Shown: one piece after another, positions 37,001-45,384 of the stretch
Layout of the letters: each line of letters starts with the position of its first letter
How positions within the stretch are numbered: position 1 is the stretch's first letter
Position numbers and translations under genes: made by a program
DNA from: Waterburya agarophytonicola KI4
GTDB lineage: Bacteria; Cyanobacteriota; Cyanobacteriia; Cyanobacteriales; Xenococcaceae
Length of the DNA stretch: 64,000 bases
Reading direction: 5' to 3'
Assembly (NCBI RefSeq): GCF_020640915.1
Contig: NZ_JADWDC010000009.1
Span: 24,742-88,741 of the forward strand
The notes under the pieces: model-generated
Seen by the model: the letters and a program-made list of their open reading frames with translations, nothing else
Told to the model about the DNA's origin: nothing
Database searches by the model: none

Positions 37001-38057
37001 TTGTCTGCAATACTTTACTGAAAAAAGCATCAGTTAATTGCTCTATATCTGAAGGTGCATCTAGAGAATTAATTTTTACTTGTTTTTCTTTGACTATATA
37101 TATAGTTGCTAAAATCCAACCCAAGAGTGCGATCGCCAATCCACAGTCTAGGATTAAATATTCTTCGCTCAATAATACTCTAATTAATATTAACGACCAA
37201 GCAGATATTAGAAATAATAAATTGAATGCAGGATATGGTTTTTTTGGCAGTAAAAATAAATAATGAATCGAGCTAATAATAAAAATACTGCCATACAAGG
37301 CGAGTAAAGGAGAAGGAATAAATTGCCAGACTAAATGAAGGGAGCTAAGTAAGATAAAAAGTGGAGTAAAAAACTTACTATTATATTTTTTGCTTAATGG
37401 GGGTTGCCAACAGACGACAATACTTAAAGCCACTAAGGAAACCAACAAAGTAATCCATTCTAAAATAGAATTACCCAAACTAAAGTGACTTATTGCCCAA
37501 CAATTAATCGGTACTAATAATATCGCGATCACCCTTAATGTTTGAGAAGTTAAAGTTAGGTTTGCCTGTTTGCTTGACCAAAAACCAATTCCCCAAAACC
37601 CTAGGGTATAAATCAAAAGAATTAGATATTGTCCAAATTTAGGAAAATTATCCCATTGGCTAGCAGCCAAAACTCCAGAAGAAATAACAACTAAAAATAT
37701 TCCTAAGAACAACAACCAGCGAATACTTAATTCATCTAAAAATCCCTGCCATACACGACTAATAATACTAGGAGAGGATGCAACTTCTACTAATTCTTGT
37801 TCTATGGCAAGGTTAGATATAGTTTCAGTCTTTTGAGTAATAACTACTGCTTCCCTTTCTGGTAAAGCACAGCTTAAATTTTGACGGCAGATTTTGATTA
37901 CCTGCATCTGACTAATCAAACCCAATTCTAACCAGCGATCTAAGCCGTTTAATAATTCAGGGTGATTAGATTTTAAATAAATTTCTAAGCTCAACCAAGA
38001 ATCATGATTCTCAGGCTCAAAATTTGAATTATATTGATTATCGCCTCGTGAAGACAT
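34068..38057 (-). CDS. Very large multi-pass membrane protein, DUF2157-like
   Basis: The 1329-residue protein starts with about 110 cytoplasmic residues (LSLEIYLKSNHPELLNGLDRW, LISQMQVIKICRQNL), then is almost entirely hydrophobic, with an estimated 30 or more transmembrane helices. The N-terminal region looks like the small helical domain seen before DUF2157-type membrane proteins. No catalytic motif is apparent. Internal repeats of helix pairs are likely but weak. Long polytopic proteins of this kind are known in cyanobacteria with no assigned function. The strand and spacing (95 bases from the divergent sugar kinase start) suggest independent transcription. Confidence 0.75.
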   Translation of the reverse strand: MSSRGDNQYNSNFEPENHDSWLSLEIYLKSNHPELLNGLDRWLELGLISQMQVIKICRQNLSCALPEREAVVITQKTETISNLAIEQELVEVASSPSIISRVWQGFLDELSIRWLLFLGIFLVVISSGVLAASQWDNFPKFGQYLILLIYTLGFWGIGFWSSKQANLTLTSQTLRVIAILLVPINCWAISHFSLGNSILEWITLLVSLVALSIVVCWQPPLSKKYNSKFFTPLFILLSSLHLVWQFIPSPLLALYGSIFIISSIHYLFLLPKKPYPAFNLLFLISAWSLILIRVLLSEEYLILDCGLAIALLGWILATIYIVKEKQVKINSLDAPSDIEQLTDAFFSKVLQTISIILFIVTWSISVLGGLFNSPLFFWQTVGISVLTIHLFSQRLTLYWRKRDLTAIFLIGLQTVFVSKELIPDNIADNALNLAVTISKSEYLPESVFGVTLFPYLILFVAVASWLYRRQKSELANYAETLTFLLGVALTYLSLSNLTWRSLNFLFSTATLGYVAYIRQPIRIWLIYLTHLLGLITLVNGIDLIFPNLSQPVWGSILVLLMAGEWYIHSLETKNYQKPKYNFLSVAKETCWYAGLLLAAASYFCFASHIVDSRALKLITSAWGLIWLITPGMLTWVAKHTRRMQQRRIATSLSCIALIIPQLLILGHPVTRSIGLSMAIALMYFNGFHLRRTWVTVIHVAFGLGLLASLLDIVVSNENWLIVGAILILALYQFRQYLTEIIATPKFSYISQRTAFGVLGVGMETKNYKLIEKYIQAADYWAIALTAINLVILSIVYLDLDNFNRYPQYLLTSALILGAVIWRYQKQPHNLVLYTVGWLIELLAIGIVAFLGGRDLSFAVTNIILGLCAWSLMQPAVKNNSSWAKLNLASTPLIYTALAILWRLSLYNIYTGLITLSAAFILINTSQPNRKINLVTNYLGFIGISLGIYEIVIYQMQQSSGGSAADGLTILALVAAAIAFCYRLSAWWCRQRQHKTLFHLSLSRVILVAHIHWAISSILKIIAASIAIESTTPRLTPLSIATSFCLGAYAVIQGKDRDTPAASKQTNDWWVYVGLVEIIATLIYSRLIISKLSFFDPWRVIFTCAIACLIYQIPWQNLGWRVTPWQRAAVVTPALMALVTAEDISYFSLFVTALFYLRIAYGQKNLRWSYISLGFINWGIIRLVWQFNTELIWLAGIASLSVLYIAQFDPYFRSQPRQRHLLRVVGCSIICFVALFYQDPGIIPGVISFILIFIGLGLKIRALLFSGTVTLILSVIYQLITLVAAYGFLKWVVGLLVGIVSIIVAAGFEKNRDRLTNKLQNYNQKLQNWQ

Positions 38058-38152
38058 AGAAAAATCGATCGATTTAGCTTACGCCTTAGTTATATCCTGG
38101 TTTGCTCGAAGCCAGTAGTATTTGTAATTATAATAATTTTAAAAGTTAACCA

Positions 38153-39415
38153 ATGACAAATAACTATTACTTAGGTATTGACTTCGGTACTTCTGGCGCA
38201 AGAGCGATCGCAATTGACAAAGAAAAAAATATTGTCGCTACCAAACAAAATAGCTTTACTAACATAACTGCCGATGAATTAACCCAGACTTGGCAAGATA
38301 CCCTATACCAATTAATTGCAGAAATACCTCTAGACATTAGAAAACAACTACAAGCGATCGCAATTAATGGAACTTCCTCTACGGTATTATTATGCGATAG
38401 GGAAGGAAAAGCGATCGCACCACCGATACTTTATGACGATGCTCGCGGTAAAGAAGAATTAGAGCAAATCAACAATATTGCACCCGATAATCACGTAGTA
38501 GTTAGTGCAACTTCTAGCTTGGCAAAACTGTTGTGGTGGCAAAAACAACCTTATTTTAAGCGAGCTAGTTATTTCCTCCATCAAGCTGACTGGCTGGGTT
38601 ACTTATTACACGGCAAACTGGGTATCAGCGACTATCACAATGCCCTCAAACTTGGATATGACGTAGAACATCTTAGCTATCCAATATGGTTGCAAAAGCA
38701 ACCCTACAGCCATTTATATCCCCAAGTATTCACCCCTGGTGCGGTAATTGGGAACTTAACTCCCCAGCAGAGCCATCGCTTTAACCTCCCTGCTAATTGT
38801 ATAGTGCGGGCGGGAACTACCGATAGTATTGCAGCCTTCTTAGCTAGCGGTGTGAGTCAGCCAGGAGAAGCCGTTACTTCTTTAGGTTCGACTTTAGTTT
38901 TAAAATTATTGAGCCAAACTAAAATTAATTCGGCACTTTATGGTATATATAGTCATAGGATAGGTAAATTGTGGCTAGCTGGCGGAGCATCAAATACAGG
39001 TGGTGCGGTGCTGCGACACTTCTTTAATGACGAACAACTGCAAAACCTTTCTCAACACATAGATCCCAAGACAAGAAGTTCCCTAGAATATTATCCCCTG
39101 TTAAAGCCAGGCGATCGCTTTCCCCTCAACGATCCCGATTTAGCACCCCGACTATCCCCCCGTCCGACAAATTCCTCAGACTTTTTACAAGGTTTGCTCG
39201 AAGGGATATCTCGTATAGAAGCATTGGGCTATCAAAAACTACAAGAGTTAGGTGCAGATAAATTAACCCAGGTATATAGTGCGGGAGGAGGAGCGAAAAA
39301 TTCTACTTGGCAAGCAATTCGCCAGGGTTATCTAAATGTACTAGTAACAGTAGCAGCTAACACTCAAGCAGCCTATGGTACGGCTTTGTTAGCTGCCAAC
39401 CAAACCCTCCTCTAA
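38153..39415 (+). CDS. FGGY-family sugar kinase, xylulose/ribulose-type
   Basis: A 420-residue FGGY kinase has the phosphate-1 loop (YLGIDFGTSGARAIAID), AINGTSSTVLLCD, DDARG near residue 95 and the adenosine motif AGGGAKNSTWQAIRQ. It phosphorylates a pentulose or similar sugar with ATP. Cyanobacterial relatives annotated as xylulose kinases have been shown, in at least one Synechococcus case, to favour D-ribulose. That suggests a similar role but does not prove it here. The length is shorter than the 480-520 of E. coli XylB, as is common for this branch. Confidence 0.88.
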   Translation: MTNNYYLGIDFGTSGARAIAIDKEKNIVATKQNSFTNITADELTQTWQDTLYQLIAEIPLDIRKQLQAIAINGTSSTVLLCDREGKAIAPPILYDDARGKEELEQINNIAPDNHVVVSATSSLAKLLWWQKQPYFKRASYFLHQADWLGYLLHGKLGISDYHNALKLGYDVEHLSYPIWLQKQPYSHLYPQVFTPGAVIGNLTPQQSHRFNLPANCIVRAGTTDSIAAFLASGVSQPGEAVTSLGSTLVLKLLSQTKINSALYGIYSHRIGKLWLAGGASNTGGAVLRHFFNDEQLQNLSQHIDPKTRSSLEYYPLLKPGDRFPLNDPDLAPRLSPRPTNSSDFLQGLLEGISRIEALGYQKLQELGADKLTQVYSAGGGAKNSTWQAIRQGYLNVLVTVAANTQAAYGTALLAANQTLL

Positions 39416-39454
39416 AGAAGGGTTTGAAGATCTAAGAGCAATCAAAATTTAACC

Positions 39455-40993
39455 TTAAACAATTGAAAAATCAGCTAGAATTTGATTGTTAAACCCACTA
39501 GCAAAAGCGTTAGAAAACTGATTAAAAGTACCAGAGGTGTTGTCACCCAAAGAATCAGGATCGAAAGAGAATAAATCGCCACCAATACCATTCAAACCAG
39601 TAACTCCAAAATCACCTAAAGTAGATAAAACAAGCTCTCCATCATCTTGAAGAGATAAGCCTTTGATATCTTCTGCGCTCGAATTGTTTAAGCCAACGTC
39701 CGAACCATCAAAATATATAGTAAAACTACCAGCGGTATTTTCTCCCAAACTAGTGGGAGAGAAACGCAAAATATCTTCATCTGTTCCCACAAGTCCGTTA
39801 ATATTATAAGCACCATTGGTACTAATTAGAATATCTCCATTGGGTGCAATGGAAAGTGCGTCAATGTCTTCTGGATTACTATCTAAACCAACATCAGAAC
39901 CATCAAAATATCTTTCAAAACTACCAGTAGTATTGTTACCCGTAGAGGTGGGAACAAAACGCACGATGTCTGTATCATCGATAAATCCAAACCCATCAAT
40001 GTTGGTATCTAGATTTAAGCTAAGTAACAGACTACCATCATCGTTGACATGAAGACCATCAATATCATTATTTGCTAAACCAACATCAGAACCATCAAAG
40101 TATCTAATCCATTCTGCTTTACGAGGATCGTATGCCACTACGTCTTCATCTTGAAAAATTCTTCCTTTCAAATTAACAGTTTCTCTGGAAGTTACATAAA
40201 TAGATGTCTCTAAAGCAAACTCATATAATTTGCCATCATTCTCATTAGGATCTTCTAGTTCGTCAATACCGCGATCGACAACATAAAGACTTCTAAAACC
40301 AATATTGGTACTTCTTGGGGCAACTGCAATTCCCGCAGGTTGAACGGGATTGACATTCCCAATCTCAATTCTTTGAACTAGATCGCCAGCTCGCGTTACT
40401 TCAAAAATTTCATCTGTAGGTTCGCCAACGATAAAGAAGTTTTCACTTTGAGGATTATCAGCAATACCTTCAGGATCGAATAATCCAAAGCTAGCAGTAC
40501 TAAAACTACTAACTAAATTACCATTAGTGGTAACTTCATAAATAGTGCTGTTTAAGCCATCGGCAATAAATAGATTTCCCGTAGTCAATTCGTAAGCCAC
40601 ATCTTCTGCATCGTTGCTACCAAAGAGGAGAGTCCGAAAATTACTGACTTCAATATCATCTGAAGTACCGAATATGTTGTCATTTCCTGGATCTACTTGG
40701 TAAATTCTTCGAGAATTATCAGTATCATCAGAAATGAAAAGATTGCCATTGCTGGGATTGTAACTCAAGCCAGTAGGTTCGTCAGAAATTTCTAATACAT
40801 CACCAAAATTAACTACACTGCCATTAAAATTGATTTCAAATAAGTTAAATCCAGCAAATACTTGATTTTCATTTACTTCAGAATCAGAAATTAGCAAAGT
40901 GTTAGAACCATTTAACAGAATGATTCCCGATGGATCTGGACTAGGGAAAGCAAATGCAGAGGTATCAACTATTTGAATTAATCTAGCTGTCAT
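39455..40993 (-). CDS. Beta-propeller-like protein with three YFDGSDVGL repeats
   Basis: From ATG 40993 the protein has 512 residues. The first 270 contain NHL/SdiA-regulated-like strands (SGIILLNGSNTLLISDSEV, then GLSYNPSNGNLFISDDTD, EGIADNPQSENFFIVGEP). The last 200 hold three tandem units of about 66 residues, each beginning YFDGSDVGL, followed by ED/NDIDxLxI-type turns and DEDILRFSPTSLGENTAG. The Asp-rich turns look like Ca2+-binding loops, so an extracellular or adhesive role is plausible. No signal peptide is clear. A longer start at 41035 exists but lacks support. Confidence 0.75.
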   Translation of the reverse strand: MTARLIQIVDTSAFAFPSPDPSGIILLNGSNTLLISDSEVNENQVFAGFNLFEINFNGSVVNFGDVLEISDEPTGLSYNPSNGNLFISDDTDNSRRIYQVDPGNDNIFGTSDDIEVSNFRTLLFGSNDAEDVAYELTTGNLFIADGLNSTIYEVTTNGNLVSSFSTASFGLFDPEGIADNPQSENFFIVGEPTDEIFEVTRAGDLVQRIEIGNVNPVQPAGIAVAPRSTNIGFRSLYVVDRGIDELEDPNENDGKLYEFALETSIYVTSRETVNLKGRIFQDEDVVAYDPRKAEWIRYFDGSDVGLANNDIDGLHVNDDGSLLLSLNLDTNIDGFGFIDDTDIVRFVPTSTGNNTTGSFERYFDGSDVGLDSNPEDIDALSIAPNGDILISTNGAYNINGLVGTDEDILRFSPTSLGENTAGSFTIYFDGSDVGLNNSSAEDIKGLSLQDDGELVLSTLGDFGVTGLNGIGGDLFSFDPDSLGDNTSGTFNQFSNAFASGFNNQILADFSIV

Positions 40994-41307
40994 TTTAATA
41001 AATACTCCTGATAATTTTAAACTAAATATACACAAAACTTAGATAGTATAAGTTTGATCAGTTTTCCATCTTTATACTAGTTATTTATTTTATGCTTCAA
41101 ACTAGTTTTTGGGTAGGAAGTAGTTCAAAAAAAAATAGTTGTTTCTAAAGTATAAATTTAAAATTTTCATCAACTATTGTTTTAATTTTTTTCAATATTT
41201 AAGATGAATTTTATTAGTTAGTCACTTATTATTCTGGTTGTACTGCATGACTTTGAAAAAAGCTATATATGAAACAGCTTACCAAAAGAAGCAAGCAACT
41301 AATTTAT
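40994..41307. other. Intergenic region, AT-rich, no gene seen
   Basis: No protein-like frame or RNA is seen between the propeller-like gene and the sulfotransferase gene. A ribosome site (CAGGAG) for the propeller-like gene lies near 41006. Otherwise the region is poly-A/T-rich. Confidence 0.4.
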
Positions 41308-42306
41308 TTATGATTCATAGCCTAGTTGAGTCATAGTTTTAATAAAGATAGGGGTGATTTCAGATGGCAAGGGAAACACCTGATAATTTTGTCGACTGCT
41401 GAGAGTTTTATTGGCATAAGCAAACATTTTGTCGTCGGCGGGAAGTTCGCAAAAATTCAATAATTTCTCTAGACTATTTTTTGGTTGGCTAACTAAGTCT
41501 TCATACTTTAATAAATAAACATCATCGGGAAATTGTTCGACTAATTTTAAGCCTTCCTGCATCGTTAAAATCCATTCTACTGCTGCCATTGCAGTATGGT
41601 CGCAATAAGCATTAATAGTTGCTAAATTCTCCTGAAAGTCTGGATTAGTAGCTGCTACGCGATCTATTAATAGATGCCATTTACGATTGTTAACTCCCCA
41701 CCAATCATGGGTATCTTCTTTGACATTTGTTCCGAGACGTTTTGACCAACTATCAATTGATTGACAAGTATCCCAACCATTACGAACTAAAAAAATAAAT
41801 TTGGCATCGGGGAATATTTCTCGGACAAAAGGAACTCGAAAAACTAGTTCGGGATATTTATCTACTAGCCGAGAAGCACCGATTGTTTTAAGATAAGTTC
41901 CAAATATTCGATTTGCTGTATGTATGGTAGAGTCGTTTACATCTGCTGCATCTAAACGGTATTCTGCTTTGCCCTGGCTATAGCTGCCAATTAAATCTTC
42001 GTAGGGATAAATTGTATGCCAAATCGCTTTTGGTTCGTTGAGAAAGCCTACTTGTTGGTGCATAGATAAAACTACTCCCAAAATAGTAGTACCACTCCTT
42101 CCCGTACCAATAACAAAAATAGGTTTTTCAACTTTTTTAAGTTGGGGTAACTTTTGTGAGATCGCAAATAGTCGGAAGATTAAAGGATTGATCCATTGTC
42201 CTTTTGTGGTTAAAGGTCTACCTTCAAAAAAACCATAACTAATCAGGCGAGATAGGGTTTTGGAAAGACTAGTTTTGATGTATAAATTGTCAATTTGGGC
42301 AACCAT
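41308..42306 (-). CDS. Sulfotransferase family protein
   Basis: A 332-residue PAPS-type sulfotransferase. The 5'-phosphosulfate loop is KPIFVIGTGRSGTTILGVV (about residue 61) followed by MHQQVGFLNEPKAIW, and the 3'-phosphate segment DAKFIFLVRNGWDTCQSID appears near residue 168. C-terminal LLKYEDLVSQPKNSLEKLL matches the family. It would put sulfate on the polysaccharide built by the upstream operon genes. It is the last gene of the minus arm of the second locus, 56 bases after the glycoside hydrolase. Confidence 0.87.
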   Translation of the reverse strand: MVAQIDNLYIKTSLSKTLSRLISYGFFEGRPLTTKGQWINPLIFRLFAISQKLPQLKKVEKPIFVIGTGRSGTTILGVVLSMHQQVGFLNEPKAIWHTIYPYEDLIGSYSQGKAEYRLDAADVNDSTIHTANRIFGTYLKTIGASRLVDKYPELVFRVPFVREIFPDAKFIFLVRNGWDTCQSIDSWSKRLGTNVKEDTHDWWGVNNRKWHLLIDRVAATNPDFQENLATINAYCDHTAMAAVEWILTMQEGLKLVEQFPDDVYLLKYEDLVSQPKNSLEKLLNFCELPADDKMFAYANKTLSSRQNYQVFPLPSEITPIFIKTMTQLGYES

Positions 42307-42362
42307 ATTTGAGAGAGACTTTTAAGTTTTTTTAAATTCTTTGTATATTATCATTTCTTGTT

Positions 42363-43925
42363 TTAGTTATTAGACATTTTAGTAACTGAATAGGCGGGAA
42401 GTACAATGTTGTTCTCCATTTTTCCTGTTTTTTGCTCCAATATTCCTGGTTTAGTTACTAAATCGGTGGGCGAACCAGATATAGTTTGATAATTGATCGC
42501 TCCAGTAAATAAAGAAGTAATTTCGAGTTTTATTGGGCGAGATGATAAGTTGAGCAATAAAGCAGTTCCCGATTGATCTTGATCGCTAAACTTCCAGCCA
42601 TATAATGCAGGGTAGGAAATACCATTGTTGCCCATTAAGTTATCTTGGCGATCAAAATTGATTTTGCGAGCTTGAGTCATGCCTGACATGGCATTTCCTA
42701 ATAATTTATGAGTCTTCCCATTGGCAGATAAAGTTAAAGGTTGAGATTTAATATCTTTGTGACTGGGATCGATAAAGCTGCCTTCGTTGGCTAAAATAGT
42801 AGAGAATTGAGAACTACCAATTAACATATGATTGCAAGCAAGATCGATGCGATCGTCTTCTAAAAACAACAAGCTCATGGATAGAGTATATATTCCATGA
42901 ATCCAACTACCTGCAATTCTTTGTTGTTTTTCTCCCGATGTTGCACGAATATCTTCCATCAAATTATATTCAGTTACCCAAATCTTTTTATTATCGGGAA
43001 AGCGATCGATAATCTGACTTATTTTTTGCCAATTCCTAAAGGGTTCTCCCAAAATAAATCGAACATCTGCATCCTTAAAATAAGGATATTTTTGGGTATC
43101 AAATTCGCGATTTACCAAGCCATTTCTGGGATAAGTATGGATAGTAATGGCATCAGCAAAAGGCAGACTATTGGTAACAACTTCTTTGTTCCATTGATAG
43201 ATGCGACTTGACTTTCTTTTGTTTGTTTGAGCCACCCCTAGTACGGCAATTTCTGCTGTGGGAAACTCTTTTTTAATAGCACCAAGCCAAAGATTAGCTG
43301 TTTTAGTATAGTCTTTGGGCTTGGGAAATACCGCTAGATAATTTTCTAAAGGAAAATAAAATTCATTGCCCAATTCGATATACTTAACGGGCATTCCCAA
43401 ATCTCTGGCTTGTTTCAGCATCGCCAATTGAGATGGCAGATCGTCAGAAAGCATATTTAATACAAACAAGGGAATTTTATTATTTTCTTGAAATCCTGGT
43501 TGTAAATCCTCAAGTTTACTAGCGTTATAGCTGCGATCGCGTTGATTATCGAGGAACTCACTCACACTCCCAGGTAAGTCACCTAGATTGTCAATTATTC
43601 CTCCTTTGCGCCAATCCCAATAACTCGATCCTTCTCCTCCAGGGATACGAATTATGGCTGGATTGAGTTGATTGACTGCCGACCAATAATTGCGATCGTC
43701 CCAAGATTTGACCCGAACAGCATTAACATTAGAGCAGACAAAATTAGGAGAAAGGGAACGAATTGTAGGGGATAATTTTGCTTTGATAATAGTCGAATGG
43801 TAACGATTAATGGCTTCTCTAGAATTGATTTTGTTGGAATGGATTGCCCCAGAAGTACCTAAAACCAATACCATACTAAAAAAGGCAATTTTAATGAATA
43901 AGTTTAATCGAATAAGTTGTTGCAT
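42363..43925 (-). CDS. Clan GH-A-type glycoside hydrolase, membrane-anchored or secreted
   Basis: The 520-residue protein opens with an N-terminal hydrophobic segment (IKIAFFSMVLVLGTSGAIHS), so it acts in the periplasm or outside. A TIM-barrel hydrolase follows. The acid/base glutamate is in YIELGNEFYF (about residue 200) and the nucleophile in WVTEYNLMED (about 318), as in families such as GH39, GH51 and GH79. The closing 130 residues form a beta domain. A hydrolase among polymerising and export genes may trim or release polysaccharide, or limit chain length. Substrate cannot be read. Confidence 0.75.
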   Translation of the reverse strand: MQQLIRLNLFIKIAFFSMVLVLGTSGAIHSNKINSREAINRYHSTIIKAKLSPTIRSLSPNFVCSNVNAVRVKSWDDRNYWSAVNQLNPAIIRIPGGEGSSYWDWRKGGIIDNLGDLPGSVSEFLDNQRDRSYNASKLEDLQPGFQENNKIPLFVLNMLSDDLPSQLAMLKQARDLGMPVKYIELGNEFYFPLENYLAVFPKPKDYTKTANLWLGAIKKEFPTAEIAVLGVAQTNKRKSSRIYQWNKEVVTNSLPFADAITIHTYPRNGLVNREFDTQKYPYFKDADVRFILGEPFRNWQKISQIIDRFPDNKKIWVTEYNLMEDIRATSGEKQQRIAGSWIHGIYTLSMSLLFLEDDRIDLACNHMLIGSSQFSTILANEGSFIDPSHKDIKSQPLTLSANGKTHKLLGNAMSGMTQARKINFDRQDNLMGNNGISYPALYGWKFSDQDQSGTALLLNLSSRPIKLEITSLFTGAINYQTISGSPTDLVTKPGILEQKTGKMENNIVLPAYSVTKMSNN

Positions 43926-43968
43926 TATTTGTCAGATATTATCTAAGATTTACTCAGACTAATTTGAC

Positions 43969-45378
43969 TTAAATAGGGTCTTCTTTTTTATTAGATTGCC
44001 AACTCATATATTTCTGATTTTGCTGATACATATAGATCGAGTTAATTGTCAATCCTGCGATCGTCCAAAAATAAAAACTACAAGCTCGCAATCTTAGAAT
44101 ACGTTCCACAAAGGCATATAAGAAAAACAGAATTGTAATGTTAGAAAAAGCCAATCCCAAAGATTTATAACTAATAAAATCTACTGCATTAGTGAGAAAT
44201 TTAGAAGATTGATAAAAACGGAAAAATACTAACCAATAAAACAGTAGCCCTACTATACCAAAGTAACCCAAGATAGCAAACCAATAAGGATCGTCTAAAA
44301 CATAAAAAGTCCAGTTTATTTGATCTAGATTGGTACTGCTGAGAGCCAAACTTGATTTGATTCCTTGTTCTACTGCATCTGCCGTTGGCCCAAATCCAAA
44401 TAAACTAAAAGAACTCACTAAAGCAGTACATATTTTATAGATTAAGAAACCCCGCGAAGAGCTACTAGTATGATTCCAATATTCTTCAGTAAAAATTTCG
44501 GTAAAATAAGGTAATAAGCCCAGTTCTTGAGCTATATTCCAGTCTAAAAAATAAGCCGATATTACGCTAAATAATAACAGCGAAATCAGAGATACCCAAA
44601 TAAATTTACCAACTTTTCGCGTTCCTCTGGCTCGGCTTAAAACAATTAAATGTATGAGCAGAGCAATTAGCAGTGCTGCTCTTTTTTTGGTGGCAAAAAT
44701 TCCAAAGAGAAAAGTTAACATGATTGCCAAATTTTTCCAATTGGGAATTAAACTATTTTTTTGGTCATTCAAGTAAATATTACTTAAAAAGATTGTATCA
44801 GTAACTAACAAAAAAGAAGATAAATTAGTCGGATCGAACAAAGTTCCAAAACTGGCATTTGCTTTAAATTCTCCCAAGGCAGCTTTTGTGCCAATACGAG
44901 CAAATAACAATTTATCTATAGTATCTGGTAAGAAAAATTGAACTGATGAGATAACTGCCTGAATCAAACCCATTAAGACAATGATTTTGAGAATATTAGA
45001 TACTTGACGGGATGAAATATCAATATTGACCAAAATATAGTACACCGATAGATAGCGAAAATTGGTGCGCAGATTGGCTATACTCTCAAACAGATCCGCC
45101 TGATTGATCGCAATGGACACCGAAGCAGCCAGAAAAAAAGCCACGATCGCAATATCAATAGGAGTTTTCCTCAGTGGTTTTCCCGTACTTATTTTATGAG
45201 CAACAACACAGGCTAATAAACCATATAAGAAAAATTCAGGAATTAAACGAAGGACTGTAATTACAACTTCTGGTGCGGGAATAAACTTGAGGAAAAAATC
45301 CTCTAAAGGAAAATAAATAGTAATAATGACTACTATCTTAAAAACATTTTTAATTAAAAATTCATATATTGTATTCAT
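43969..45378 (-). CDS. O-antigen ligase/polymerase-like membrane protein
   Basis: The 469-residue protein has about 11 predicted helices and a large loop near residues 295-370 (DWNIAQELGLLPYFTEIFTE, then SSSRGFLIYKICTALVSSF, FGFGPTADAVEQ) as in Wzy_C/WaaL proteins. It would polymerise or ligate repeat units on the outer face of the inner membrane. It sits between a MurJ-like flippase (6 bases away) and the hydrolase gene. As usual for this class, the call rests on topology and context. Confidence 0.75.
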   Translation of the reverse strand: MNTIYEFLIKNVFKIVVIITIYFPLEDFFLKFIPAPEVVITVLRLIPEFFLYGLLACVVAHKISTGKPLRKTPIDIAIVAFFLAASVSIAINQADLFESIANLRTNFRYLSVYYILVNIDISSRQVSNILKIIVLMGLIQAVISSVQFFLPDTIDKLLFARIGTKAALGEFKANASFGTLFDPTNLSSFLLVTDTIFLSNIYLNDQKNSLIPNWKNLAIMLTFLFGIFATKKRAALLIALLIHLIVLSRARGTRKVGKFIWVSLISLLLFSVISAYFLDWNIAQELGLLPYFTEIFTEEYWNHTSSSSRGFLIYKICTALVSSFSLFGFGPTADAVEQGIKSSLALSSTNLDQINWTFYVLDDPYWFAILGYFGIVGLLFYWLVFFRFYQSSKFLTNAVDFISYKSLGLAFSNITILFFLYAFVERILRLRACSFYFWTIAGLTINSIYMYQQNQKYMSWQSNKKEDPI

Positions 45379-45384
45379 ATCATT

